From positions 1 through 36,519 of the forward strand of contig JAGEMR010000208.1 in the NCBI GenBank assembly GCA_021030915.1: a stretch of DNA of 36,519 nucleotides, written 5' to 3'. Every line of letters begins with the position of its first letter. Positions within the stretch are counted from its first letter, which is position 1. Shown here piece after piece: positions 1-11,831 of this stretch. A program made the translations under genes and the position numbers. Origin of the DNA: Astrothelium macrocarpum. Lineage: Eukaryota; Ascomycota; Dothideomycetes; Trypetheliales; Trypetheliaceae. The notes below the pieces were generated by a model. That model did not search any database. It was not told the origin of the DNA and saw only the letters and a program-made list of their open reading frames with translations.

Positions 1-476
1 AATTTTATATTATTTAAAAATTTTTTTCTAAAAATGATTAAATTTAATAAATTAAATAAAATATTTATAAAAAATTTGAATAAATATAATATAATAAAAT
101 CGCTGATAAAATATTATATAGAATATATGATATATTTATATAAATTATAGAATATTACGATCATATTTATATCAAAATAAATAATAGATCTGTCAGAATT
201 TTTTGATAAACGAAAATATAATATTAAAAATAAAAAAATTAAATTGAAAAATTTTAATATTTATTTAATTATAAAAATATTATATATTATATACGAAATA
301 AAGATAAAATCGTATATAAAATATTATTATGAATATTTATATAAAATTGAATTAAAAAAAAAAGAATCGGAAGAAGAAATTTATATATCTAATGATTCAT
401 TAGATAATTCAGATTTAGATTTGGAGAAATGGAAGTGTACCGCAGATTGAACGCATTTCGGGCGCATGCGATGCGT

Positions 477-507
477 GCGCCAAGCGATGGTTTGCGCCAA
501 GCGGTGG
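477..507 (+). repeat. Short direct repeat in a GC-rich islet
   Basis: Two copies of the 14-mer GCGCCAAGCGRTGG lie at 477-490 and 494-507, differing at one base. They sit in an islet of about 75 bp (440-515) that is G/C-rich and full of CpG, surrounded by nearly pure A/T. It may be a surviving piece of a transposon end that escaped mutation; no function is visible. Confidence 0.5.
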
Positions 508-932
508 GGGTTGGCTCTATTAAATTTAATTATAAATAATGATATTATATAAAATGATTTATTCAATTTTTTTTTAATTTTTAATTTTATTATATTAATA
601 ACGAAATTTCGCGCCATTCAAAATATAAAAAGAATACCATAATCCATAAATATATTAATCCATTAAATTAAAATATTTTTATAATATTATAAAAATTTGA
701 TAGAATTCTTATAAACCGTTTTTTTTTTAAATTTAATAATATTTCGATAACGATATAATAATATTGAATAATTAATTCTATATAATTTTATTATCTGAAT
801 ATAATTAGAATATTTCTACGTATCTATCATTATAATTACTTCTTCAATCCGATTTATATTAATAGAGATAATTAATTCTGAATATTTGATATTAAGAATT
901 AATTTGAATATGCATTATATGGGACCGTGCAT

Positions 933-951
933 ATGGTGGTGGACACTCCTA
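933..951 (-). repeat. Left copy of the inverted border repeat
   Basis: Read on the minus strand, this 19-mer matches 35280-35298 on the plus strand at 18 of 19 positions (TAGGAGTSTCCACCACCAT). A second match, 15 of 19, begins exactly 50 bp further out on both sides (865-883 minus, 35348-35366 plus). The two A/T-rich borders therefore carry the same repeat terminus in opposite orientations. Confidence 0.7.
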
Positions 952-1146
952 GCGCGCGCCACGCGTCTAAGTCCTCGGAGCGCTACAATGTAGAGTTAAA
1001 ATAATCCACATATACAAACTCTTATGGAATTTATATTTCAAATTCCAATAATGGATTTGCATATATAATTAGTCAAGTAACTAGTTCGATAGTTGGGCCG
1101 TAAACTCTGCGCAAGACGTGCAATGGCTCCGTACTCGCTTGTTGAT

Positions 1147-2694
1147 ATGTCCGATGCATGGCCACGAAGGCTACTTCACGTCACGTCCATGACATCTTTC
1201 AAGTGGCAACCAGGCAATCTTTACGGTGGATAGCTGGAGCCCAAGTACAATATTCTTAAGTACACCTGGGGAAGATTTGAGGTGCAGTATGGCCGAGCAA
1301 TCAAAATCCACGGCGTCGATTGGCGCATCCCGTCTATTGACGAAACCCATTTTACAGTCGATGAATTTCAGTCTGTAATCAGAACGATCGGACATGACAT
1401 CGGATGGATCTGGATAGACGTCGCTTGCATCGATCAGCGAGACACAGCGCCAGAGAAAAAAGAAGAAATCGGCAGACAAGTAGCCATCTTCCAAAGAGCG
1501 CAGTTCGTATTCGTTTGGCTCTGTCGTCTTGAAACTCACAAGCTCAACAACTGCCTCGAAGGCATACAAGGCTCCATCCTCAGGGGAATCAGGCTTCCAA
1601 GATTGAGGGCTAGGTGTCGGAAGCACTGGCTCAACAAGACAGCTAATTGCTTGGCGGATTTGTTCAGCGACCCCTGGTGGTCTTCCCTTTGGACTCTTCA
1701 AGAAGCGTACATGCGGCGGGAAGCCTGGGTTCTATCCAAGTCTGGAGTACGTCTAGTTGTACGGGGGCTCCACTACGTACTTGCGGCCTGTTCCGAAATC
1801 TATGCAACTGTTCTGAATCTCCTCCGTGGCGATGAAGTCTCGTCGTGGATGTACGATACGGCCAATCTGGATCGAATCAGGGGGCTTATTGAGCGGAGTG
1901 GCAGCCATGTTTTGGGGTCGGCGGCTCCAATTGCAGTTTGTACCGCTGTCAAATGGAGAAGGCAGTCGAGGACAAACGACCGAATATACGCCATCATGCA
2001 GGTATATGGGCTTAAATTGGGTGAAAGTGCATCTCCGCAGAGATCATTCACTCTACCCGAACTTGAGATGCAATTTGCGCAGGAACTGAATCTTAAATCT
2101 CCCTTGCTTGCGCAGCTTTTCGTTCATCTTGAACCGGCAGCTATCGGGCACTCGTGGCGAATCAACGAGTCTTGCAAGACTGCTGGACGGGCATTAGATC
2201 CTGTCCATCCCGGGTCAACCTGTACGATTGACTTCTCCACTTCAAAGACGCCATTCGCACGCTATCAGGGCTTATCATGCTCGTTCGAGGACATTGTCAG
2301 ATACTGGGAGGAAGCTTATTTCGATTCCGAAAGGCAAGGCAATTCCCCTGTGCAAAAGATTGAGTTGGATGCGACTCCTATGAATATCGCAGCTATCCCT
2401 CTTCACCTCAGGGGGACAAGTTTCCTAGATCACACACAGTTTGAGTTGAGTAAAATACTTATGCAAACCTATCCTGACGAACTGAAGGCTTTGTGGCTTG
2501 GCCAAATGCAATCTGGAGTAAGAGGTAAACCGCGAAACTTCTTGGTCGCGCTCCTGGTTCGTTCGGAAGCCACCTCAAACCCTTCTGGAGTATGGTGGTC
2601 TCGCGTTGGGCTTTGCAGTTGGGAAGCCCCAACAGCAAAACTAAATTCTCGACATGCCAGTCTGTTCTCCAAATCAGCTTGCACTTTAGGATAA
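1147..2694 (+). pseudogene. HET-domain (heterokaryon incompatibility-type) protein, broken by an in-frame stop
   Basis: The frame encodes a HET-domain protein of the kind tied to vegetative incompatibility and programmed cell death in filamentous fungi. Visible motifs are the strand before the domain (ILKYTWGRFEV), the core WIWIDVACIDQRD, then EEIGRQVAIFQRA with VWL, and later DPWWSSLWTLQEAY, which is typical of the family. The natural start appears to be the ATG at 1147, whose first 28 codons read like the usual N-terminus (WPRRLLHV). A TAG at 1231-1233 then interrupts the frame. Downstream the frame stays open to 2694 but has no ATG until after the HET core, about 145 codons in. No splice pair removes the TAG convincingly. 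I call it a pseudogene. An alternative is a sequencing error or an unusual upstream exon. It lies just inside the A/T-rich border and is probably not part of the biosynthetic pathway. Confidence 0.8.
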
Positions 2695-3267
2695 TTTAGT
2701 AGGGTCGTTCACAGCAATACTTACTCGCAAGTGTCATTATCCTACGGAGCTCGGGTTTAAACGTGCTGTAACCTGCTCAAAAAAGCGATACACTGGAGCC
2801 AACAAGAATCGGTCACCTTCATGATAACTAGCATACAATGATATCGAAATAGAAGAGGACTAGTGCGTAATGGACAAATTTATGTCTAGGAATGGTCCAG
2901 AGCATGTACGAGGATTACCAACGGATCAGTCTCGCCGCTAATTCGCATCTCTTCAAGGATAAGGAAAGAGTATCCCTAGACCAGAGGTTCAGCTGATCAC
3001 ATACTGGCAAATATGGAATTACTGGGGGAGGGATGTCGAACGTATGCGTTAATCCTTGAGAGGAGAAACATTTCTATATTACCCCAGTGCTAACGATCCT
3101 CTCATCTTTTAGGACTGTGGCCCAGATTTCTTTTGGATGCTCAAAATGAAACTTTCTATTCTAATACAGCTTTTAACAGATTATTTAAATACATCAATAC
3201 AAAACGTCCCACATCTGGTCTAGAACCCTGAAACACCCCCAACAAATACATCTTTGGTCGGCGCAGG
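2695..3267. other. Intergenic region without recognisable gene
   Basis: About 570 bp between the 3' end of the HET relic and the 3' end of the PKS (convergent). No convincing reading frame, RNA gene or repeat was seen. It presumably holds the PKS 3' untranslated region and terminator. Confidence 0.6.
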
Positions 3268-6200
3268 CTACTCCGACGAGATGTACAAGGCTTTACTCCT
3301 CTTGGCAATGCCTTCTGCCAGCTCTCTTAAAGATGGCGCACGTAGAAGATCAAATATGGACATCTCGCACTGTGTCGTTGGTACGAGCCAGTTTCGCAAC
3401 TCGACCGCAACCAGCGAATCAACACCGTAGTTGGATAGCGGCTGGGTAGCATCGATATCCTGCTCCGATATGACAAACATGTCCGCGAGCTTTTCAACCA
3501 CGGCCTTTTCGACCATAGTACCCGCGTCCTCCACAGAGCTCGCGCTCGTCAAGCCCTCCCTCAGCCTAGCGCTAGCGCTTCCCGCGCCGCCGGCCTTGGA
3601 ATCCGACTTGCCGCCAGTGGTGACATTGTCATCATCCAGCGCCACGAAGCGTCGCTCCTTGCCCCAGCTTTGCTTGCGCACCGCAGTGCTGGCCAGACCC
3701 GTGATCAACTGCGCAGTACGCGGCGTGCGGACTGGGTGCCTCACGCAGTAATCCAGCAGCTGGAAGACGTCTTGCTCAGTGATTGGACGATGGCCGCTGG
3801 CGAGCAAGCGCTCTGCCACTCCGCCCTTATTTTCGGCCACGTAGCCGATACCTTCTACCATGCCCAGATCGATGGTGATGCACGGCAGGCCCGCAGCAGC
3901 ACGTCGGCGAGCGACAGCGTCCTGGAACGTACCGCCAGCTGTGTAATTAGCTTGCGAAGCGGAGCCAATAACGCCGAATGCCGAGGACAGGATGATGAAG
4001 AAATCGAGGTCCCATCCTGGGAATAGGGTGCAAAGATGCTGTGTTGCGGTCTTCTTGGCAGCGAGCGCACTGGCCCATTGGGCAGACGTCATGTACTCAA
4101 TGACGGAGTCGCTAAGCACCATACCACCGTGGATGATTCCACGTATATGAGGCATGCTCTTGGAGCAGTCGGCAATGACAGATTTGAGGCTATTGATGTC
4201 GGCGGCGTTGCAGTCTTTCAGCACAACGTTGGCACCAGTGGCAGAAAGCTCTTTCTTGAGGGCTGCAGCCTGCGGGCCGCTTGCGGCACTACGCGAGAGG
4301 AGGATGAGATGCTTCGCACCGTGGTCGACTATCCAGCGAGCATATGCTCGTCCGATACCGCCGAGACCACCAACGATGAGGTAGGAGGCATCATGAGACA
4401 GCTTCGCTATCTCTGCGCGTGGCAGGGTCTTGACAAAATATTAGCACCATGGAAAAAGAAGACAATTATGCAATTACTCACCTTCACCATGTCATTTGCA
4501 TTTGGCACCACGACAATCTTACCAATGTGTTTCCCGGCCTGCATGGTTCGGAAGGCGCGTGCAATATCTGAAATGGGATAGAGCGACACCGGCGAGATAT
4601 TACGGATAGTCTTGCTCTTCAGGAGGTCCATGACAGCAACAAGGGTCCGCTGAACGACATGGCCACGCGTATCGCACAGCTGGACGAGATCTACAGCGCT
4701 GAAGCTGACGGCTTTTCTAAATGGACGCATTTCCAGAGCCTTGTTAAGATGGATGTCCCTCTTTCCGATCTCGATGAACCGCCCATGCTGGGCGACGATG
4801 TTCCATGTCGCGCTGAGTAATGTACCGGCCAGCGAGTTAATCACAACGTCCACTCCCTGGTTATTAGTTGCAGCGAGTACACCCGGAACAAAGGACTCGT
4901 CACGGCTGGAGAAAATGTGCTCGTCGGGAATGCCGTATGTCTCCTTCAAAAATGCCCGCTTCTCTGGCGTACCTACGGTAGCGAGGACTTTGATGCCCTT
5001 CCACTGCGCCAAGATGATACACGCCTGACCGACACCTCCAGCAGCAGCGTGTACGAGCATTGAATCGCCTTTCTCAAGACGGCCAGCATCGAACATGGAG
5101 TAATAAGCCGTTGCGAAAACGGCTGCGACACTTGCTGCCTCTGAGAACTCCATGTTTTCCGGCATAGCAACGACATTATGCCGAGGAACACGTACTCGCG
5201 CGCTGATATGGCCATGCGGTGTCAGAGCGATGACACGCATGCCGGGTTTGATACCGCCGCCGATGTTAGATCCTACACGGGTAACGATACCAGCGCTCTC
5301 GACACCGAGTTCTTGCTTTTCGTCAAGCTGTCCCATAGCACTCATGACGTCGCGGAAGTTGATACCGTACGCATGCGGCTGTACCTCGACCCAGCCCTCG
5401 GCAAGTGGCTTCTCGACGTCTTCATCATCGCGGAAAATGATGCTGTCGAGGAGGCCTGGCTTCGTGACTTCCAACTTGAGGACGCGACCGTCGGTTTCTG
5501 GCTGTACAAACGGCTGCAGCTGGGTGTCTCTAGGGTCGTTGATGAAGGTTCCGTTTTCGGTGTCGTCACGCACTATACGTGGTAGCAGGATCTGACCTTG
5601 GCGCTCCGCGAATTCAAAGTCCCCACTTCGGTCGCCGGCGTCGTTGAACACGCTAGCGAACACTTTAGCTATAGAAGCTTGAACTTTAGAATCCCATTTG
5701 GGTCTGGACGGGTCCAAATCCAAGGAAACGAAACGCTTATTCTGATCTTCAACACGGCACGTCCGAAGGAAACCCTTGTGTAGTGCGTTCTCAGGGACCA
5801 GGCAATCGATGGACGCTCCTGCAGTGACCCACATGAGATCCTTGCTTTTGGTGGCCATAGTCTTGATCGCGTCGAAATTAGACTCATCAAACTTCTGTGG
5901 AGATCCATCCACGCCCGAGAGGAAGATGCACAGCTTATCTTCGGCGTCCAACCCAGCGAGGTCTGTCATGATGGGTGCGGTGCCTGTGACTTGCTTGATC
6001 TCCTGAGCCAAGCCTCGTAGCCAGTCTGTCGGCGGCTTAGTGTTTTCCCAAACCAATGCTACCTCAGTGTCATACACTGGCGACTCCTCGGGAATGGCGG
6101 TCGACATGATGACACTCATCGCGCGATGCTCCTCATTGTCACAGTCCCAGATGTCCAAGTCGATTCCTGAAAAGCCGGCTTCTTCCAAAATCGGTTTCCA

Positions 6201-9200
6201 GGTCTGCAGCGACATGTTGGGGCTATATTGACGATGTGGCTCCTCGCTCAGCCACCATCCTGGCAAGGTGCCGAATATCAAGTGACCGTCGGTCGTATCT
6301 CTCGTAGTCTCGACAAGCAAGAGCTTACCGCCGTCCTTGAGCAGCTTGCGTACGTTGCGCATGGTTAGAGACATCTTTTTGGTTGCATGGAGGACTTGCG
6401 CAGCAATAATGAGGTCGTACTTCTCGGTGAAACCTTGCTCCGCAGGCTCGTTTTCGATGTTGAGCGCCTGGTAAGTCACCAGATCACCCCACGCCGCGAA
6501 GCGGTCCCTGGCTGCTTGGAAGAACCCTGAGGAGATGTCCGTGAAGGTATAGTGGTCGAAGCGGGCCGGAGCGACACCGTCACCTCCCAGTGCAGCCAAG
6601 ACCGGCCCTGTGCAGCCTCCAGTCCCTGCACCGATCTCGAGGATTTTCGCACGAGGATTCTCTCGAGTAATAGCCTTCGCCACCTGAGCAAGCTGTTCCG
6701 TAGATTCGGTAAAGTGCAGCATCTCGCGGTAGAACTGGTACAGCAAGCCCCCTTCTAGCATGATCTCTAACGGTGCCACCTCATGACGGAGAATAGCTAG
6801 TAGATTCTGGCCCACACGTGTTGTTAGGGCGCCATTGGTGCTGGCGCTTGCAACACGATCAATCAACGCTGCCTTTGCACCAGGTGTCGCTCGTGCCCAC
6901 TTTGAGCTGCGGGGTCCCAACTTATCCTCGCTCGCGAGCTGCAGCTGCAGCTTCATCCAGCGATGCAGGGACTTATGGTACCATTCGAGTTGCGCAAGAT
7001 CCTCCTCTGTGAGCTGGGCCATCGCGTCTGAGATCATGTAGTATGCAGCTCGTGTCAGCTCCTGGCTTATAGTAACCTCGGCTGGGTCTGCAGAGCGTTG
7101 TAGCTGCGTGCTGAACAGGTCGTGGGGTTGGTTGAGCACGACACTCGGCACCCACTCCTCAAAGGCACAAATCTTGTTCTGCACATCACTGCTGCCAGTG
7201 TCTGTGGAACCGACCGACTGGAATTTCAAAGTGTCGATCTCGATGAGTGTTTGCTTGGCGGGTTGGGAATTCTGGACGGCTAAAGTCACGTCGAAACCTT
7301 GCCGGGTGTAGTTCAGCAGATGGGAATAGGCTTGAAGTTGCTTGCCAGGCTCGGGACTAATATCGGACGAGACGTAAAGCGACTTGACCGAACGGGGCAC
7401 TGCTGTGCCCACGGTCTTGCGTACTTCAGTGGAGAGCGTTGTATAGGCGGCCTGGAAGATGGCGTCAAGAGTGATAGGGTGGACTACATGCGACTCTTGC
7501 CAGTTGTATGGCATCAGTGCGGCTGAGTCGCGAATCACAAGACTCGTGGCTGATTGGCCATCGGCCTGGCGGATATCGGTTAGCCCTTGGAATGACTGTC
7601 CATGCCTGACACCCGCTGTAGCCAAGGACTCGTAAAATGCCTTCGGTGTCATGGTTTTGTTGTATGTAGTAGCGAAGTCAATGTTTTTCACAGCTCTCAG
7701 TGTAGGTGTCGATCCTGCCGAAGTCGTCTCTGCGGAGATAATCCCCCGCGAAGCTTCCGCCCATGAACCATCCGGCAACGGAGAGTAGATGCGGAAGACA
7801 CGCTTATTGCCATCAAGCGACTTTTCACTGGCGTGTTCCAGGAATAGCTGGACTTCGACACCTTCGCTATCCTCGGGGATGATAGTGGCATGTAGAAGTT
7901 CGATCTCTTCAAGGAGGTAGCCTTTGATGGTGGATGGAGAGGGGTGTAATTGGCGCATAGCTTCGATCGCCATGGCGATATAACCTGCTCCGGGATACAC
8001 AATATTACCTTGTACAATGTGGTCACGGACCCATGGCAGCTGGGAAGAGTCAGTAAGTAGTACCAGTATAGGCGATAAATGTTATAGCTTACATCGTTTG
8101 TGCGAATGACTTGTCGCCATATTGGCGACTGATCGCTCGTTCCGGGTATACGCACGCCGAGAAGATCGTGTTGGGTGTGCTCGCGAAACCTGTGCTGATT
8201 ACTGATACGTGACTCCCACCAGAACCGCTGGCTGTGATCCCAAGGATAAGACGGCAAGCCGCCTACAACTCGAGAACCCTTCTGGCCGTTAGGAGCGTTC
8301 ATATACGAGGTATTGACCGGGTAACTCTTAGAGACGAGGAATCCCGCCAAGTTTTGGATGGTGAGTACGGCATCTTGGCCACGCTCTAGACAGGCTCCGT
8401 AGGCATTCGAAAGGCCCTTCATAGACGGCACAGCTTTGAGAATTTGCCGGATAGGACCAGCTAGGGTACTGTGTGGGCCAATTTCCACTATGAGATCGAT
8501 GTTTCGTACGCTGTTGCCGTCTGACTGCTCTGTTACCGCCATATTACGGAACGAATCATTGAACAGCACTGGGCTTATCATGTTCCGAACCCAATGCTCC
8601 GGACCGAGCTCACTTGCGTTGGTCATTCTTGTACCCGTCACGGGAGATACGAACAATACGTCCTCCGCAAACTTCCGCTGCTTGGTCATGTGCTTTTCCA
8701 GCGCTGTGCGGTAATTCTTTACCAGCGGCTGCATGTGATGCGAATGGAAGGCGGACTGAACAACCAGCTTACGTGCAAAGGTATTTTCTGAAGAAAACTT
8801 GGCCTCCAACTCTTCGATAGCTTCCATATCGCCTGATAGCGTGACACTGGAAGGGCTATTCTCGCATGCAATGACCACCTTTCCTTTAGTAGTACTATCC
8901 ACGTACGGTTGGGCGTCTGGGCTTCCCAGCCCCACAGCCAGCATACCGCCCGGCGTTTGTTTGGTCGCTCCAGCGAGGTGTTCTGCCGTGACGAGCCCTC
9001 GGAAATAGGTGCATGCCATGGCGTCGCGGAGTGACAGCGCGCCAGCTGCGAAAGCCGCAGCAACTTCCCCTGAGGAGTGTCCTGTCACAGCTGCTGGTAC
9101 GACGCCAAAGGCACGCAGTAGTTGCACCAGAGCAAGCTGCACCGCGCACGAGAGGGGCATACTATATTTGACTTCGTTCACACGTGATTTTTCTTTGCTG

Positions 9201-11179
9201 CGTCCGAGTTCTTCGACCAACGACCAGTCAGAGCCGAAAGACTTAATAATGCGGTCGCACTCCTCGATGGTTTGCTTGTAGACGGGATAGCTTGCAGAAA
9301 GTTCCCTTCCCATCGCGAACCATTGCGCACCTTGACCGTTGAAAACAAAACCAAGCCGTGGTGGCTTCTCAAGCCTCTGTACAGGCTGTACCGCACTGTC
9401 GCCAAGTGTCGAGGCGAGGTCTTCAGGTCCAGAGGCGCTCACAGAGATGGTCCAGGGAAAGCGTGTCCGTCGTTCAGCCAAGGTGAAAGCCAGATCTGAG
9501 AACGCAGATGAATCGGAAAATTTGTCACCGGACGACTCGAGATACTCCTTCAGGTTTGCGGCCATCTGCCGTGTGGCGTTCTTATGATGTGCACTGACAA
9601 AGAAGAGCTGTCGGCTCGGACGTTGGCTGTGAGCTACAGGTGCTGCAGATTGTGAAGGGGCTTCTTCCACGATCACATGCGTGTTTGTTCCACCTTTGCG
9701 ATGATCAGTATTAGTGTTTTGGGACGAACGCCTCTTCAAACAACAAAGAAAAGGCTGCAAAGAGAAGGAGAGACATCCTAGAATCACTTACCATAGCCAA
9801 AATTATTAATAGATACCCGTCGGGGGCCGTTTGATATCCACGGCTCGAGCTTCGTGGGTACCTGAATACTTGTGAGCCTGTACCCAATATGGATTCATAA
9901 AGAGCAAAGTTACCGTTAATCCTAATCCTTCCAAGTCAATCTCAGGATTGGCCTTCTTAAAGTTCAAACTCGGTGGGATCTGCTGGTTTTCCAGTGCCAG
10001 GGTCATCTTTATTACTGCTGCCAATCCGGATGCAGCCTCTGTGTGGCCCAGATTCGTCTTGACGCTGGCTACATACAGAGGCTTCTTTCTTCCCTTTCCC
10101 ATCGCCATCCCGATCGCTCGGGCCTCCGCTGGGTCGCCGACTCTTGTTCCCGTACCATGCGCTTCGACGACGGTCGTGTCCAGCGGATTTAGTCCCGCAC
10201 GGGCGTAAGTGGCCTCGATCAGATCGCGCTGCGCATCGAAATCGGGGGCGGTGATGGTTGAGGTGCGGCCGTCTTGGTTTGAAGCTGTCTCACGCACGAC
10301 AGCACGGATGTCGTCACCGTCGCGGATGGCAGCAGACAAGCGCTTGATGATTATAGCGGCGATTCCGTCTCCTCGTCCGTAACCCTGTGCGCGCTCATCG
10401 AAAGCATAGCACTTGCCATCGGGTCCACACGTTTGCAGCGTTGATAAATTCACAAACGCGTCTGGGTTCAAATTGAGACATGCACCCCCGACAATTGCAG
10501 TGTCGGAGTCACCTGCCCTCAAGGTCTGCGCGGCAAAATGCAAGCCCATCAAGCTGGTACTGCAACCAGTGTCCACGGCGACGGATGTGCCCTTCAAGTC
10601 AAAGAAATGCGATACACGATTTGCCAGCATAGCTGCGTAATTGCCTGTTACGAAGGCCCGTGACATATTCAACGGGTCACGCAGTTGCAGATCATGATAG
10701 TCCTTGGTGAACGAGCCTGTGAAGACGGCAGTATTCGACCCTATGACAGTAGATAGCGGCAGCCCGGCAGACTCGAGCGCTTCGAATACTACCTCAAGCT
10801 GGATCCGGATCTGAGGGTCCATGGCTGCGGCTACTTCGGCGGAGAGATTGAAAAAGGACGGGTCGAAAGCGCCAGGATCCTCGCGAAGGAAGAAACCGCC
10901 CTTCATGGACATGGTCGATAGACGATCAGATTGTGGATGATAGAAGGCCTTCTGGTTGAAGCGCTCGGCAGGTACAGTAGACCACGCATCCCGCCCTTGT
11001 GAAACGAGTTCCCACAGTTTCTCTGGACTCGTAGCATCTCCAGAGAAGCGGCACGCCATGCCAATGATGGCAAGGGGCTCTGTTTTGGGGTCTGTGATGC
11101 TACTGTCCCCATTGCATCGAGCATCATGAGTTCCATTCGTCATTCCATTCGTCAAGGGCTTGACGCCAACCGCAGCCAT
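3268..11179 (-). CDS. Highly reducing type I polyketide synthase (KS-AT-DH-MT-ER-KR-ACP)
   Basis: Iterative PKS making a reduced, C-methylated acyl chain. Exons (minus strand): 11179-9914, 9861-9792, 9693-8093, 8039-4482, 4428-3268. All introns are GT/AG (52, 98, 53 and 53 bp) and phases agree, giving 2551 aa. KS spans about residues 35-455: nucleophile motif VDTGCSTSL and the His motifs EAHGTGT and KTNLGH. AT: GQGAQ near 565 and GHSSGE near 652. DH from about 960: the HX3GX4P motif reads HIVQGNIVYP, and the DAIFQ Asp is near 1171. MT: EIGAGTGG near 1447. ER: AAAGGVGQA near 1977. KR: GGLGGIG near 2182 and Tyr in QANY near 2327. ACP: GVDSL, with the phosphopantetheine Ser near 2503. Every catalytic motif I could check is intact, so full reduction and methylation are possible. 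The protein ends shortly after the ACP with no thioesterase, reductase or condensation domain, so release must occur in trans. It shares a divergent promoter with P450 no. 1. Confidence 0.95.
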
Positions 11180-11831
11180 GATGAGAGCTATCTAACCTAT
11201 ATTCTATGTGTCTATTCGGAGTCGAGATCATGCGGTACAAGGTGGGTATGAGGTTGTGATGAAGAGGAATAGGGATGTAGGGGGTACGGTTGATTAGGGA
11301 GATAGAATGTACAAACGAAAGATCGATGTCACGACCATTGTTGGCCGTGTAAAAGGGAGATAGCATGCTGTTCATCTTCATCAGAGCTGTTCAGCTTTGC
11401 CAAAGGCTTACTTGCAGTATTGCCTATCTTGGTAGGGAGCTGAGGTCGACTGTACTGGACCGGAACGGGCGGCGCAAACGTTTTTCCGGGCTTCATGCCG
11501 TGCCAAATGCGGAAAGTGCCGGGTTCGGCGTCCAAAGGGCTGAACAAGCCATAGAAGGTCTCTTTGTAGTAAAAGCCGTGTTACCTCACGTACTCGCGTT
11601 GATTCCAGACTTGCCCTCAGCTTCGATCCAGGCGTTTACATGGAGCGCGCCAGGTATTGCCAGCGGCTAGATGGCCACAAATTCGGCCTGCGTATAGAAT
11701 TCAGCTTTTTCCATCCTGCATCATCTTCATCGAGGGGCCTTCTCTTGGATATAGGCACCTCTTCAGTTCTTGAGCATTAGCTTCTTACCCGACATTGGTC
11801 ATGATAATCTCTGTCGTGCAAACTACGCACA
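11180..11831. promoter_or_regulatory. Divergent promoter of the PKS and P450 no. 1
   Basis: This 652-bp region separates the PKS start (11179, minus) from the P450 start (11832, plus), so the two are likely co-regulated. It contains the CGG-N6-CCG element at 11510-11521. Several C/T-rich tracts lie just before the P450 start. No credible gene was seen. Confidence 0.7.
11510..11521 (+). promoter_or_regulatory. Candidate Zn2Cys6 binding site, CGG-AAAGTG-CCG
   Basis: An inverted CGG triplet pair with 6-bp spacing, the usual form of a Zn2Cys6 dimer site. It lies 311 bp before the P450 no. 1 start and 331 bp before the PKS start. The spacer begins AAA and matches the pattern WAANNN found in two other cluster promoters (22242-22253 and 32418-32429). 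Confidence 0.4.

Larger units (their letters stand above)
1..951. repeat. A/T-rich, RIP-like degenerate repeat (left border)
   Basis: This stretch is overwhelmingly A and T, rich in TA steps and homopolymer runs, with no credible gene. The open frame at 244-450 starts at TTG and reads as low-complexity Ile/Tyr/Lys/Glu. Such composition is what RIP leaves in ascomycete transposons; that origin is inferred. A GC-rich islet lies at about 440-515. The inner edge at 933-951 carries a short sequence that recurs, inverted, at 35280-35298. Composition changes abruptly to normal genic DNA after about 951, so I take this as the cluster border. Confidence 0.75.

Noticed and set aside
244..450. 68-codon open frame in the left A/T-rich block
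   Set aside because: It starts at TTG, is biased to A/T codons and has no recognisable domain. It is best explained by composition. The acidic tail might be a relic of a transposase, but this cannot be supported.
1171..1701. 176-codon frame antisense to the HET relic
   Set aside because: A shadow of the HET reading frame; it has no motif, and the HET strand carries clear family strings.
4036..4581. 181-codon plus-strand frame over the PKS ER-KR junction
   Set aside because: Antisense shadow of the PKS, spanning its fourth intron. No domain is visible.
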